A stretch of 34,618 bases of DNA. Origin: Lachnospiraceae bacterium. Its GTDB lineage: Bacteria > Bacillota > Clostridia > Lachnospirales > Lachnospiraceae. Both the position numbers and the translations under genes were made by a program. The notes under the pieces are model-generated. The model ran no database searches and was not told where the DNA came from. It saw only the letters and a program-made list of their open reading frames with translations. Numbering within the stretch: position 1 is the first letter of the stretch; each line of letters starts with the position of its first letter. The stretch covers positions 1 to 34,618 of the forward strand of contig JAFTEC010000017.1 in NCBI GenBank assembly GCA_017453865.1. Direction: 5' to 3'. Below are positions 25,506-33,706 of the stretch, piece by piece.

Positions 25506-27928
25506 GACCTTAAGCTTATCCCCATACCGTTAAGGCCGTTAAGTATCTTCTTCATTACGGAATTGACCTCATCATCCGACAGGGTCTTTTCGGGGTTTCT
25601 GAATACAAGGGTATAAGCCATGGACTTATGTCCTTCCTCTATCTGGCTTCCCTCGTAGATATCAAAGAGCCTGATGCTCTCGAGAAGCTTCCCGCCTCTC
25701 TGGCGTATCATGCCCTCTATGTCACCGGCGGTGATCTCCTTTTTCACAACCATAGAAATATCGCGGTTTACTGCGGGGAACCTTGCGATACCCTTGAATT
25801 TCCTGTCAAAGGTCGCTCTTTCCACAACCTCCGGCATATCTATGACCGCAGCATAAACGCGCTCGGAGATCTCATAATTATTCATTACTCTGGGATGGAG
25901 CTCCCCGAGATATCCTACTGTCGTTCCGTCATATACTATATTCGCCTGGCGCCCGGGATGGAGGAAGGACTTTCCGCTCTCCGGATCATAGCTTATGAGC
26001 TTATTTAAGCCGCACTTCGTAAGGAATTCCTCGACTACACCCTTCATTTCATAGAAATCCCCGTCGCCGTAAAAGCCCAGCGCAAGCTGCATTCTTTCCG
26101 CCGGATAGTCGGTTAAGGGAAGGCTCTTCGGGATATAGATATTTCCGAGCTCATAGAGCCTCACATTCTTGTTTCTCCTGTTGAAATTAACGGAGAGGCT
26201 ATTTAGAAGCCCGTTCAATATAACGGTCCTCATTATGGAAAAGTCCTCTCCAAGGGGATTACTTATCTTTATTGCCTGTCTTTCCGCCGCATCGGCAGGA
26301 AGAAGAAGCTTATCAAATACCTTCGGGCTCTCCATCGAATAGCTCATGCACTGTGAGAAGCCCGCGTATTCCGCAACCTCTCTTGCAACGCCCTCGATCT
26401 GCAGCTTTAAGGGCATTCCTCCGCCCTCGGCGCCGGACTTCGGCAATGTTACCGGGATCCTGTCATAGCCGTAGAATCTGGCGGCCTCCTCGGCAATGTC
26501 CGCAAAGCCCAGAAGATCCTGCCTGAAGGTGGGACAGATAAGCTCGTTATTATCCTTATCATACCCGATCTCAAGGCGCTCAAAATACTTAAGCATATCA
26601 TCCTCAGGGATATCCGTCCCCAGGAATTCATTTATCCTCTCAGGCTCAAACGGGATATGCTTCCTTTCCGGCAGCTCCCCATGGACATCCACCATGCCCT
26701 TAAGCACCTTCCCGCATTTAAGCTCCTCAACAAGAGCGCAGGCACGGTTTATCGCATCCAGGGCATTATTGGCGTCAAGCCCCTTTTCAAAAATTCCCGA
26801 AGCATCGGTCCTTAAGCCTATCCTCTTCGCGGACTTCCTTATATTCGGCCCGTTAAAGGTGGCAGCCTCAAATAATACCTCTTTAACATCACCTGTTATC
26901 ATGGAATTCTCTCCTCCCATGATACCTCCGATGCCTATCTCCTTCTCTCCGTCACAGATCATCAGGACTTCGCTGTCAAGGCTCCGTTCATTACCGTCAA
27001 GGGTCGTGAACTTATCCCCGTCCTTAGCCCTTCTTACAATGATCCTGTTTCCGGCTATGGTGGAAAGGTCAAAGGCATGCATCGGCTGTCCGTACTCCAT
27101 CATAACGTAATTCGTGATATCGACCAGGTTATTTATGGGTCTTATCCCTGCGGAGCGGAGCCGCTTCTTCATCCAGTCCGGGGATTCCCCTATCGTAACA
27201 TCTGTTACCACCCTTGCTATATACCTTGTGCAGAGATCCTTGTCCAGTATCTCAACGCTCACCCTGTCGGACGCGGATTCCGCGGCATCCTCACCGGTAA
27301 CAGGCACCTCCGGCATATGAAAAGCCTTGTCAAAGCTTGCCGCAGCCTCCCTCGCTATACCGAGGACACTGTAGCAGTCCACACGGTTTGAAGTGATCTC
27401 GTACTCGAAAACCGTATCATGAAGCCCCAGATATTCTATGGCATCCGTACCGGGCACGCTGTCCTTCGGAAGGATATAAAGTCCGTCCTCCGGCGCATCG
27501 GGAAATACATCCCTGTTCTGACCCAGCTCCTCTATGGAGCACATCATCCCGAAGCTTTCCACTCCCCGGAGCTTTCCGGCTTTTATCCCGATACCGTTTT
27601 CCGGCAGAGGGCTGCCGTCATGGCCTCCGGCGACCCTTCCTCCGTCAAGTACCACCACAACATGGTCTCCTTCACGGACATTTTGAGCCCCTGTGACGAT
27701 CTGTACGGTCTTTTCCCCGATATTTACCTGGCAGACCACGAGCTTGTCGGCATCCGGGTGTCTCTCTATGGAAAGCACCTCTCCGACAACTATTTTTTCA
27801 AGATTCCTGTCAAGCCTCTTATACCCTTCCGTCTTTGTTCCGGTCAGAGTCATACGGTCCATAAATTCCTGATCGTCTACGTCAAGCTCCGGCACATATG
27901 CTTTTATCCAATTAAGTGATGTATTCAT
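25502..27928 (-). CDS. pheT: Phenylalanyl-tRNA synthetase beta subunit
   Basis: An 808-residue subunit, standard length. Domains in order: an N-terminal tRNA-binding OB domain (about 40-155, with [15 protein letters not shown]), the B3/B4 editing domain (about 210-395), the B5 domain (about 400-475), the catalytic-like core (about 480-700), and the C-terminal ferredoxin-like anticodon-binding domain (about 715-808, with [12 protein letters not shown]). It follows pheS by 9 bases with AAGGAGAG before its ATG and overlaps queA. It works as an alpha2-beta2 tetramer with PheS. Confidence 0.98.
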   Translation of the reverse strand: MNTSLNWIKAYVPELDVDDQEFMDRMTLTGTKTEGYKRLDRNLEKIVVGEVLSIERHPDADKLVVCQVNIGEKTVQIVTGAQNVREGDHVVVVLDGGRVAGGHDGSPLPENGIGIKAGKLRGVESFGMMCSIEELGQNRDVFPDAPEDGLYILPKDSVPGTDAIEYLGLHDTVFEYEITSNRVDCYSVLGIAREAAASFDKAFHMPEVPVTGEDAAESASDRVSVEILDKDLCTRYIARVVTDVTIGESPDWMKKRLRSAGIRPINNLVDITNYVMMEYGQPMHAFDLSTIAGNRIIVRRAKDGDKFTTLDGNERSLDSEVLMICDGEKEIGIGGIMGGENSMITGDVKEVLFEAATFNGPNIRKSAKRIGLRTDASGIFEKGLDANNALDAINRACALVEELKCGKVLKGMVDVHGELPERKHIPFEPERINEFLGTDIPEDDMLKYFERLEIGYDKDNNELICPTFRQDLLGFADIAEEAARFYGYDRIPVTLPKSGAEGGGMPLKLQIEGVAREVAEYAGFSQCMSYSMESPKVFDKLLLPADAAERQAIKISNPLGEDFSIMRTVILNGLLNSLSVNFNRRNKNVRLYELGNIYIPKSLPLTDYPAERMQLALGFYGDGDFYEMKGVVEEFLTKCGLNKLISYDPESGKSFLHPGRQANIVYDGTTVGYLGELHPRVMNNYEISERVYAAVIDMPEVVERATFDRKFKGIARFPAVNRDISMVVKKEITAGDIEGMIRQRGGKLLESIRLFDIYEGSQIEEGHKSMAYTLVFRNPEKTLSDDEVNSVMKKILNGLNGMGISLRS

Positions 27929-27937
27929 GTTCTCTCC

Positions 27938-28960
27938 TTAAAACTGTTCCAAAAACCTCACGTCATTTTCATACATAAGCCGCATATCATCTATCTCATA
28001 CTTAAGAAGCGCGATACGTTCAAGACCCACACCAAAGGCAAAGCCCTTGTATTTAAGGGGATCTATCTTACTCATCTCAAGCACATGGGGGTGTACCATA
28101 CCGCAGCCCAGGATCTCGATCCAGCCTTCGCCCTTACAGAAGCGGCAGCCCTTTCCCCCGCACTTAAAGCAGGAAACATCCATTTCCGCCGAGGGCTCCG
28201 TGAACGGGAAATGATGGGGCCTGAATTTAACCCTTGTGTCAGCCCCGAAAAGCTCCTTTGCAAACTGGGTAAGGGTCCCCTTAAGATCCGAGAATGTCAC
28301 CTGCTCATCTATCAGAAGCCCCTCAACCTGATGGAAAACAGGTGAGTGGGTGGCATCCACCTCGTCCGAACGGTAAACCCTTCCCGGGCTTATCATCCTT
28401 ATCGGAAGACGGCCCTTTTCCATTTCATGTACCTGGGCACCGCTGGTCTGGGTACGGAGCAGCATCTCTCCGTTAATATAAAAGGTATCCTGTTCATCCT
28501 TTGCAGGGTGATCCGCCGGGATGTTCAGCGCCTCGAAATTATAATAATCCTTTTCAACCTCCGGTCCCTCCACGACCTCGTATCCGAGCCCGATAAAGAT
28601 CCTCTCCATCTCCTCTAAGGCTATCTGATTAGGGTGCCTGTGTCCGACGGCGCGTTTTTTCGCGGGGAGTGTCACATCTATGGTCTCCGCAGCCATTGCG
28701 GCTTCCATTGCGGCATTTTCAAGCCTTCTCTTTGTTTCCTCCAAGGATCTCTCTATCTCCTCCCGGACCTCGTTTACCATCTGTCCGACCTTCGGCCTGT
28801 CCTCGGCGGCCACATCCTTCATTCCCTTAAGTACGGCCGTGAGCTCTCCCTTTTTTCCGAGAAAATCCACTCTGGCGGCGTTTAGCTTTTCAAGGTCGAG
28901 GCTTTCCTCTATCCTTTTCTTCGCCGCAGCCCTTATCTCATCAAGCTTCTCTTTTATCAT
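27938..28960 (-). CDS. pheS: Phenylalanyl-tRNA synthetase alpha subunit
   Basis: A 340-residue class II synthetase subunit. A helical N-terminal arm (1-85) precedes the catalytic domain. Motif 2 is in FRPHHFPFTEPSAEMDV, and motif 3 is GFAFGVGLERIALLKY. HPVFHQVEG marks the core. A cysteine-rich insert (CFKCGGKGCRFCKGEGW) is common in Gram-positive PheS proteins. The Shine-Dalgarno is AGGAGAG. The promoter lies about 100 bases upstream and contains a palindrome at its -10. No T-box motif is seen in the leader. Confidence 0.98.
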   Translation of the reverse strand: MIKEKLDEIRAAAKKRIEESLDLEKLNAARVDFLGKKGELTAVLKGMKDVAAEDRPKVGQMVNEVREEIERSLEETKRRLENAAMEAAMAAETIDVTLPAKKRAVGHRHPNQIALEEMERIFIGLGYEVVEGPEVEKDYYNFEALNIPADHPAKDEQDTFYINGEMLLRTQTSGAQVHEMEKGRLPIRMISPGRVYRSDEVDATHSPVFHQVEGLLIDEQVTFSDLKGTLTQFAKELFGADTRVKFRPHHFPFTEPSAEMDVSCFKCGGKGCRFCKGEGWIEILGCGMVHPHVLEMSKIDPLKYKGFAFGVGLERIALLKYEIDDMRLMYENDVRFLEQF

Positions 28961-29059
28961 CTTAAATCTCTCCTGAATAAAATGTTGTCCGGGTCAAAAA
29001 CCGATTTCCGTAGCGTCCCGCACCTCGTGCTTTAAAGATCCGGTTATCATCAAACTTTA

Positions 29060-29073
29060 ACAGTATATACTGT
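29060..29073. promoter_or_regulatory. 14-bp palindrome over the pheS -10 box
   Basis: ACAGTATATACTGT is a perfect palindrome that fully contains the -10 (TATACT, 29067-29062 on the minus strand). Its position would suit a repressor site. The palindrome is direct observation; the regulatory role is inferred. Confidence 0.4.
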
Positions 29074-29090
29074 ATCTCCGCATAATTCAA
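29062..29090 (-). promoter_or_regulatory. pheST-queA promoter
   Basis: The minus strand reads TTGAAT (29090-29085), 17 bases, TATACT (29067-29062). Transcription would start near 29055, giving a leader of about 95 bases. Confidence 0.6.
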
Positions 29091-29179
29091 TAATTTTCCC
29101 CATCCCTTTTAAGGATATAGATGAAATGCTTTTGGGAAGTTGCCGTCATCCCCGAGAAATATGAGCAGCTGAGCCTTTT

Positions 29180-30199
29180 CTAGTTACAGATGGTCGGAAT
29201 ACTGAAAAAAAGTCCGGTAAAAAAAGCCAGAAAAGACGTAAGATACATAAGATTATTGATCCTTTTAATATCCCCGGGAACGCTCTCCCGCTCAAATTCG
29301 GCGCCGATAAAGGGTTTATCGGATAATACCCCCTTATAATATGCGGGACCTGCGAGCCTTAAGCTCAATGCCCCTGATGCCGCGGCCTCGGTCTGCCCCG
29401 CATTCGGGCTCTTTAATAAATTCCTGTCCCGGAGCCATACCTTCAATGCACCTCTTCCGCTGAAGGAGGTATGAATAAAAGCGGCCGTTATCATAAAAAG
29501 CGCCGTAAGCCTTGATGGGATAAAATTAAGTATATCATCGAGCCTTGCAGCAGCTTTTCCGAAATATTCATATCTTTCATTCCTGTAGCCAAGCATTGAA
29601 TCCATAGTATTCACGGTTTTATAAATAACACCGCCTACGGGTCCGAAAAGAAAGAGATAAAAAAGCGGCGCGATGATCCCGTCAGAGCTGCTCTCCGCAA
29701 CGCTTTCAACTGCCGCCCTTATTATTCCTGCCCTGTCAAGCCTGTCCGTATCCCTTCCGACTATCATTGAAAGCTCACGTCTGGCGTTTGCAAGCTCAAC
29801 CCCGCTCTGCGAAAGCTCTGCTTCTGCGCCTGAAAGCCCATCCTCCCTTTTCAGAGCATCATATACCTTCATACTGCTTACCTTAAGGCACTTTATGGCA
29901 AGGCACTGCCAGGAAAGCAGGGCACCAAAGATAACTCCCGCTATTCTGGACAGCTTTGAAATGAAATACAGTAAAAAAAAAGATAATGCTGTCGCCGAAA
30001 GGAGGCAGATAACAACAAGTATCAGCCCCCTTAGAAATTCCCGGGAAGGCCTGCCCTTCCTGTACAGAAGCTTCTCCAGAACCGAGATCTCCCCGCCTGA
30101 AAGCCTCACAATATGAAAAATGCCCTCGGGATCTCCTATGATAAGGTCAAGGAGAAATCCGGCGGCAAGCATATATATGCAGTCCCTGTCAAGTAACAT
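29180..30199 (-). CDS. cbiB: Adenosylcobinamide-phosphate synthase CbiB/CobD
   Basis: A 339-residue integral membrane protein of cobalamin synthesis that attaches the aminopropanol(-phosphate) arm to adenosylcobyric acid. Diagnostic stretches are LLDLIIGDPEG near the N-terminus, the loop GRDTDRLDRAGIIRAAVESVAESSSDGIIAPLFYLF (key parts GRDT and ESVAES-DG), YKTVNTMDSMLGY, and PNAGQTEAAASGAL. About five hydrophobic helices are visible. It starts at the base after the CobU-like stop codon. It is the last gene of the recJ-side operon. No clear terminator is seen before the pheS promoter region. Confidence 0.96.
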   Translation of the reverse strand: MLLDRDCIYMLAAGFLLDLIIGDPEGIFHIVRLSGGEISVLEKLLYRKGRPSREFLRGLILVVICLLSATALSFFLLYFISKLSRIAGVIFGALLSWQCLAIKCLKVSSMKVYDALKREDGLSGAEAELSQSGVELANARRELSMIVGRDTDRLDRAGIIRAAVESVAESSSDGIIAPLFYLFLFGPVGGVIYKTVNTMDSMLGYRNERYEYFGKAAARLDDILNFIPSRLTALFMITAAFIHTSFSGRGALKVWLRDRNLLKSPNAGQTEAAASGALSLRLAGPAYYKGVLSDKPFIGAEFERESVPGDIKRINNLMYLTSFLAFFTGLFFSIPTICN

Positions 30200-31198
30200 C
30201 TACTTTATCTTCATCCCTATTCCGCAGAAAACACGGTAAACCTGATCTGCCTCCCGTGAAATAGCGGTAAGGCATCTATTGTACTCTTCCCTCTGCCTTA
30301 AAAGCCCTGCATATGCCGGAACTATGCCGGAAGCATTTTCCTCTGCGATAATGACGGTATTCTTATCCGGATTGCCGGAGTCCACGCCGGACCGGGAGCC
30401 TTCGATAAGCTCCCGTACTCCGCGCTCAGAGAGCTTAAGATCATCAAGATCAATGATCTTAGAATCCCCGAAATGCTCTGCGGCAAAATCATGCTTTCCC
30501 TGGTATTTCCCGCCGATTATCAGTATCAAAGAGCGTTCCCCCGGAATCTCTTCAAATTCATCTCTGACCGCTTCTCCTCCATCCTTATCCTTCCACACGG
30601 TTACATATCCTGCCGTAACCTCAACGACCCTGTCCGCCCCGGCGGCGATACCCCTGTGAAGCGAAGCAAGCCCCTTCAGGTAGCGGGAAACTCCATCCTC
30701 ATATCCGATCCCGTCCCTGAAAACGTCATCACTTACTATGACCAGATTTCCAAGGCAGGAGGCAAGCCTCTCTATGTCCTTAAATATCCTGAAGGAAGCA
30801 TCCGGATCAAATAATGCCGCTTGATCCTTATCATCGTTTTTATCTCCGGGTCCGAACATCTCATTGGCAAGAAGGTCACTCAGTGCTTCCAGAAGCACCG
30901 TGCATTCCCGTTCCGGCAAAAAAGCGCCCTTCTCCTTAAAAAGCTCCGGCAGCTCCCCGATATGAAAGGGTATTTCCACCGTAAAAAAGCCTTTTCCCCT
31001 TCGTCTGTCCCTGTGGCACCTGATCCTTGAATCCGCACCCTCTCCGCTATTTACCATAGTGGCAAGATAGATAAGACCTTTTTCTTCCGGGCTTTTCCGG
31101 AGAGACCGTGCACAAAAGCTCCTATATAGCTCCAGCGCCCTGTCCTCCGCGATCTCAGACTTTCCGCTGCCGCTCCCTCCGATAATAAGCTCAAGCAT
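30200..31198 (-). CDS. CobU-like cobinamide kinase/guanylyltransferase, two-module fusion
   Basis: A 332-residue protein, where CobU is usually about 180. The first module (1-205) has the CobU P-loop GGSGSGKS (7-14), H62 in IRCHRDRR (matching the guanylylated His), and AAGADRVVEVTAGYVTVWK at its end. Its SNEVG-type motif is altered to SDDVF. The second module (about 223-332) begins LILIIGGKYQGKHDFA, a P-loop-like segment lacking the usual Ser/Thr after GK. It continues with AEENASGIVPAY and ends QVYRVFCGIGMKIK, again like the C-terminal half of CobU. The first module probably activates adenosylcobinamide for nucleotide-loop assembly. The second resembles a small separate clostridial CobU-related protein. 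It overlaps the HAD gene by 8 bases and abuts cbiB. Confidence 0.85.
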   Translation of the reverse strand: MLELIIGGSGSGKSEIAEDRALELYRSFCARSLRKSPEEKGLIYLATMVNSGEGADSRIRCHRDRRRGKGFFTVEIPFHIGELPELFKEKGAFLPERECTVLLEALSDLLANEMFGPGDKNDDKDQAALFDPDASFRIFKDIERLASCLGNLVIVSDDVFRDGIGYEDGVSRYLKGLASLHRGIAAGADRVVEVTAGYVTVWKDKDGGEAVRDEFEEIPGERSLILIIGGKYQGKHDFAAEHFGDSKIIDLDDLKLSERGVRELIEGSRSGVDSGNPDKNTVIIAEENASGIVPAYAGLLRQREEYNRCLTAISREADQVYRVFCGIGMKIK

Positions 31199-31607
31199 CG
31201 GCTCCCTTATCCTCCGGCCTGCATCTCGATAAAGCGCAGATCTCCTCCATTTCCTCCGGAGAACAGCGTAAAAACTCGTCAGGTCTTACTGTCCTGTCGT
31301 CAACATAGAAGCCCTTATGTCCCGGCCACACCTTTCCAAAAACTATCTCATCAAAGGGGATATCCCATTTTTTAAGCCACTCTCTTAATACCGGCTCCGT
31401 GTGCTTATGAATGAGCTCTAAGTCTCCCTTGAAGCTATTCATATTTCTGGAGGTATAGAGGATTATCCTTGCGCCCTTTTCCCGTAAAGCGCGGATCTTC
31501 TCCACAATATCAGGAAAGGGCACGAGATCCTCGTAGCGTTCATCCTGTTTCTTTATGGGACAGATGGTTCCGTCCACATCAAATACAAAAGAATAATCCC
31601 TGTACAT
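31191..31607 (-). CDS. HAD-superfamily phosphatase, small (capsule-type)
   Basis: A 138-residue HAD-fold protein. Motif I is FDVDGTIC (8-15) with both aspartates, motif II is ILYTSRN (Thr/Ser), and a C-terminal GKVWPGHKGFYVDDRTV supplies the motif III Lys and motif IV Asp pair. No large cap domain is present. It resembles small HAD proteins found near capsule or sugar-nucleotide genes, but the substrate is unknown. AGGGAG lies close before ATG. It sits 37 bases after the 83-residue gene and overlaps the CobU-like start by 8 bases, within the same operon. Confidence 0.85.
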   Translation of the reverse strand: MYRDYSFVFDVDGTICPIKKQDERYEDLVPFPDIVEKIRALREKGARIILYTSRNMNSFKGDLELIHKHTEPVLREWLKKWDIPFDEIVFGKVWPGHKGFYVDDRTVRPDEFLRCSPEEMEEICALSRCRPEDKGADA

Positions 31608-31644
31608 ATGCTCTCCCTAAACCCCGGATGCTCCGGTCATATTA

Positions 31645-31896
31645 TCAGCCGCCGTTATCCTTCTCTCCCTTTTTCTCCCTGTAGGAGTAGGTTTCATCAA
31701 ATACGCTTTTACCCTTACGGGCGTTATTCATCATAAGGAGAAGGTGTATCATAACCGGTACAAATACCGTGCAGACGATGGCCGCCATTAAAAGCCTTCC
31801 CGTATCCGGATGGTTCATCAGCGCAAGAATAAAGGTTATCAGATACAAAAGAACAAGTATTGCCACCGCTATGATCGCCAAGATCCGTTTCATCAT
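31645..31896 (-). CDS. Small two-helix membrane protein, unknown function
   Basis: An 83-residue protein with two hydrophobic helices (about 4-27 and 34-56) and a charged C-terminal tail (ARKGKSVFDETYSYREKKGEKDNGG). Two Met codons open it, at 31896 and 31893; either could be the start, and neither has a strong Shine-Dalgarno. It lies 46 bases downstream of recJ and 37 upstream of the HAD gene on the same strand. I do not recognise a family. Confidence 0.72.
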   Translation of the reverse strand: MMKRILAIIAVAILVLLYLITFILALMNHPDTGRLLMAAIVCTVFVPVMIHLLLMMNNARKGKSVFDETYSYREKKGEKDNGG

Positions 31897-31942
31897 ATCA
31901 TTACCATCCCGTAGGGCTTAAGTATCATCTATTCCGTCCCAA

Positions 31943-33706
31943 CTATCTTAAACCATTCAAAACTATCTGTATACTGCGTTTTCCCCTGAACTCATTTATC
32001 TCGGGGCTGTATATTATCTTGAACCTGTTTTTTCCGGAGCTCTCAATGTAACTCTTCTTATCCGGAGCATCCGAACCAAAGTAGATACAGTCGAAATACG
32101 CACTGCCGTCATTTATCCGCCCCTTCAGCACATTTCCGCCTTTCCCAAGGATGGAGAGATCCTTTATCTCCACATCTCTCGCCGCAAAGACCGGCTTCTC
32201 ATTTCCGGTCCCGAAGGGCTCAAGCTTCTTCAATTCTTCAATAAGCTCCATATTCACAAGGGAGAGCGGCAGCTCCATATCGATCTTTAGCTTTATTAAA
32301 AGATCCTCATCCCTAAGTGTCGTATTCGAGTTTAATCTTTCCCTAAATTCACCCAGCTTATTCCGGGGAAGTGAAAGCCCTGCCGCCATGGCATGGCCTC
32401 CGAAGCGGATAAAAATATCCGAAACGGCGCTCATTTCCTCAAACATATTATAGCCTTCAACAGAGCGTCCGGAGCCCTTAAGACAGGGAGCTTCGTCAAA
32501 GGTTTCTCCGGTTGTCAGGATAAATACCGGCTTTCCGGTCCTCTCCCTGACCTTCCCTGCGATTATTCCAGCTATGCTCTCATGACAGTCCGCTAAGAAG
32601 ATCACCAGAACCCTGTCCCTTTGGTATTCAGGAGTTTCCGCAAGCCTTAAGGCCTCCGTAACTCCCCTTTCCGTAAGGCTCTTTCTGCTGTCATTCATTT
32701 CCTTTAATATGACGGCCTTCCCGTGAGCCTCCTCCTCGTTTTCAGATAAAAGAAGCTCCATGGCATCATCCGCGTCTCCGAGCCTCCCCGCCGCATTTAA
32801 GCAGGGACCCAGAATAAAACCCACATGATAGGGCGTGATAGTTTTTCCCTGCAGCTGATTCAGGGCAATTAGAGCCTTTAGCCCGGGATTTTCCGTGTTC
32901 TCCAGCCTTTTTAAGCCCTCACGGACAAGGAATCTGTTTTCTTCTACGAGAGGCATCACATCCCCGATCGTGGCAAAGGCCGCGATCTCCAGAAATTCCC
33001 TGTATTCCTCCGCCGCCATTCCTATTCTCCCGTATAAGGAAACAATAAATTTATAAGCAACATAAGCTCCGCAGATCTGCTTACAGGGATAAGCCGAGCC
33101 TTCTCTTTTCGGATCCACTATGGCATCCGCCGGAGGCAGAAGCTCCGATCTTTCGCCCGAAACCGTCTCAAAGGGTACCTCGTGGTGATCCGTAATGATC
33201 ACGGTCATTCCGTATTCCTTTGCAAGGGAGACCTCCTCAAAAGCTGCTATTCCGTTATCGCAGGTAATGATCGTGTCGATCCCGGCATCACGGGCTTCTT
33301 CTATGATATTCCTGTTTAAGCCGTAGCCGTCCCGTATCCTGTGCGGGATCCGGTGATCCACTATTGCTCCGGCCTTTTTAAGCCCCTTTTTAAGGATGAA
33401 GGTCGCCGTGACGCCGTCAATATCATAGTCCCCGACTATCCTTATTTTTTTTCCTTCGCTTATCTTCTCCGCTGCGACCTTTACTGCCCTGTCCATATCC
33501 ATTAGGTTAAAGCCGCTGTATTTTTCACTTTCCAATATTCCGGGGTCGGTAGAAAGGTATGATAATGCCTCCTCATCCCCGTTCACACCCCGGTTCCTCA
33601 TGATCCTCGCAAGCACCGGAGAAACCCCGTATCTCCTCCCAAGCTCCGTATAGTCACCGGGAAGTGAGATTATGACCCATTTCTGATTCGGCTGCAAATC
33701 CTTCAC
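31943..33706 (-). CDS. recJ: Single-stranded-DNA-specific exonuclease RecJ
   Basis: A 587-residue 5'-3' exonuclease of recombination and repair. The DHH domain has DYDIDG (93-98), ITCDNG (147-152), ITDHHE (171-176) and CLNAAGRLGDA with its GRLxDA motif. The DHHA1 domain has RFGGHAMAAGL. A C-terminal OB-like domain follows (about 475-587). The length matches short Gram-positive RecJ. Its ATG overlaps the stop of the scfB gene (ATGA), so the two are translationally coupled. Confidence 0.97.
   Translation of the reverse strand: MKDLQPNQKWVIISLPGDYTELGRRYGVSPVLARIMRNRGVNGDEEALSYLSTDPGILESEKYSGFNLMDMDRAVKVAAEKISEGKKIRIVGDYDIDGVTATFILKKGLKKAGAIVDHRIPHRIRDGYGLNRNIIEEARDAGIDTIITCDNGIAAFEEVSLAKEYGMTVIITDHHEVPFETVSGERSELLPPADAIVDPKREGSAYPCKQICGAYVAYKFIVSLYGRIGMAAEEYREFLEIAAFATIGDVMPLVEENRFLVREGLKRLENTENPGLKALIALNQLQGKTITPYHVGFILGPCLNAAGRLGDADDAMELLLSENEEEAHGKAVILKEMNDSRKSLTERGVTEALRLAETPEYQRDRVLVIFLADCHESIAGIIAGKVRERTGKPVFILTTGETFDEAPCLKGSGRSVEGYNMFEEMSAVSDIFIRFGGHAMAAGLSLPRNKLGEFRERLNSNTTLRDEDLLIKLKIDMELPLSLVNMELIEELKKLEPFGTGNEKPVFAARDVEIKDLSILGKGGNVLKGRINDGSAYFDCIYFGSDAPDKKSYIESSGKNRFKIIYSPEINEFRGKRSIQIVLNGLR

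Noticed and set aside
26496..27110. A 204-codon plus-strand frame opposite pheT.
   Set aside because: It is antisense to a fully conserved pheT region, has low-complexity Ser/Pro/Leu content and no ribosome site; it is a shadow frame.
27419..27919. A 166-codon plus-strand frame opposite the tRNA-binding domain of pheT.
   Set aside because: It is a shadow of a conserved domain and has no promoter or ribosome site.
28994..29050. An 18-codon frame in the pheS leader (minus strand) ending with a Phe codon just before its stop, followed by a T run, suggestive of a leader-peptide attenuator.
   Set aside because: It has only one Phe codon, no ribosome site, and the possible hairpin is weak. A frame of this length is expected by chance.
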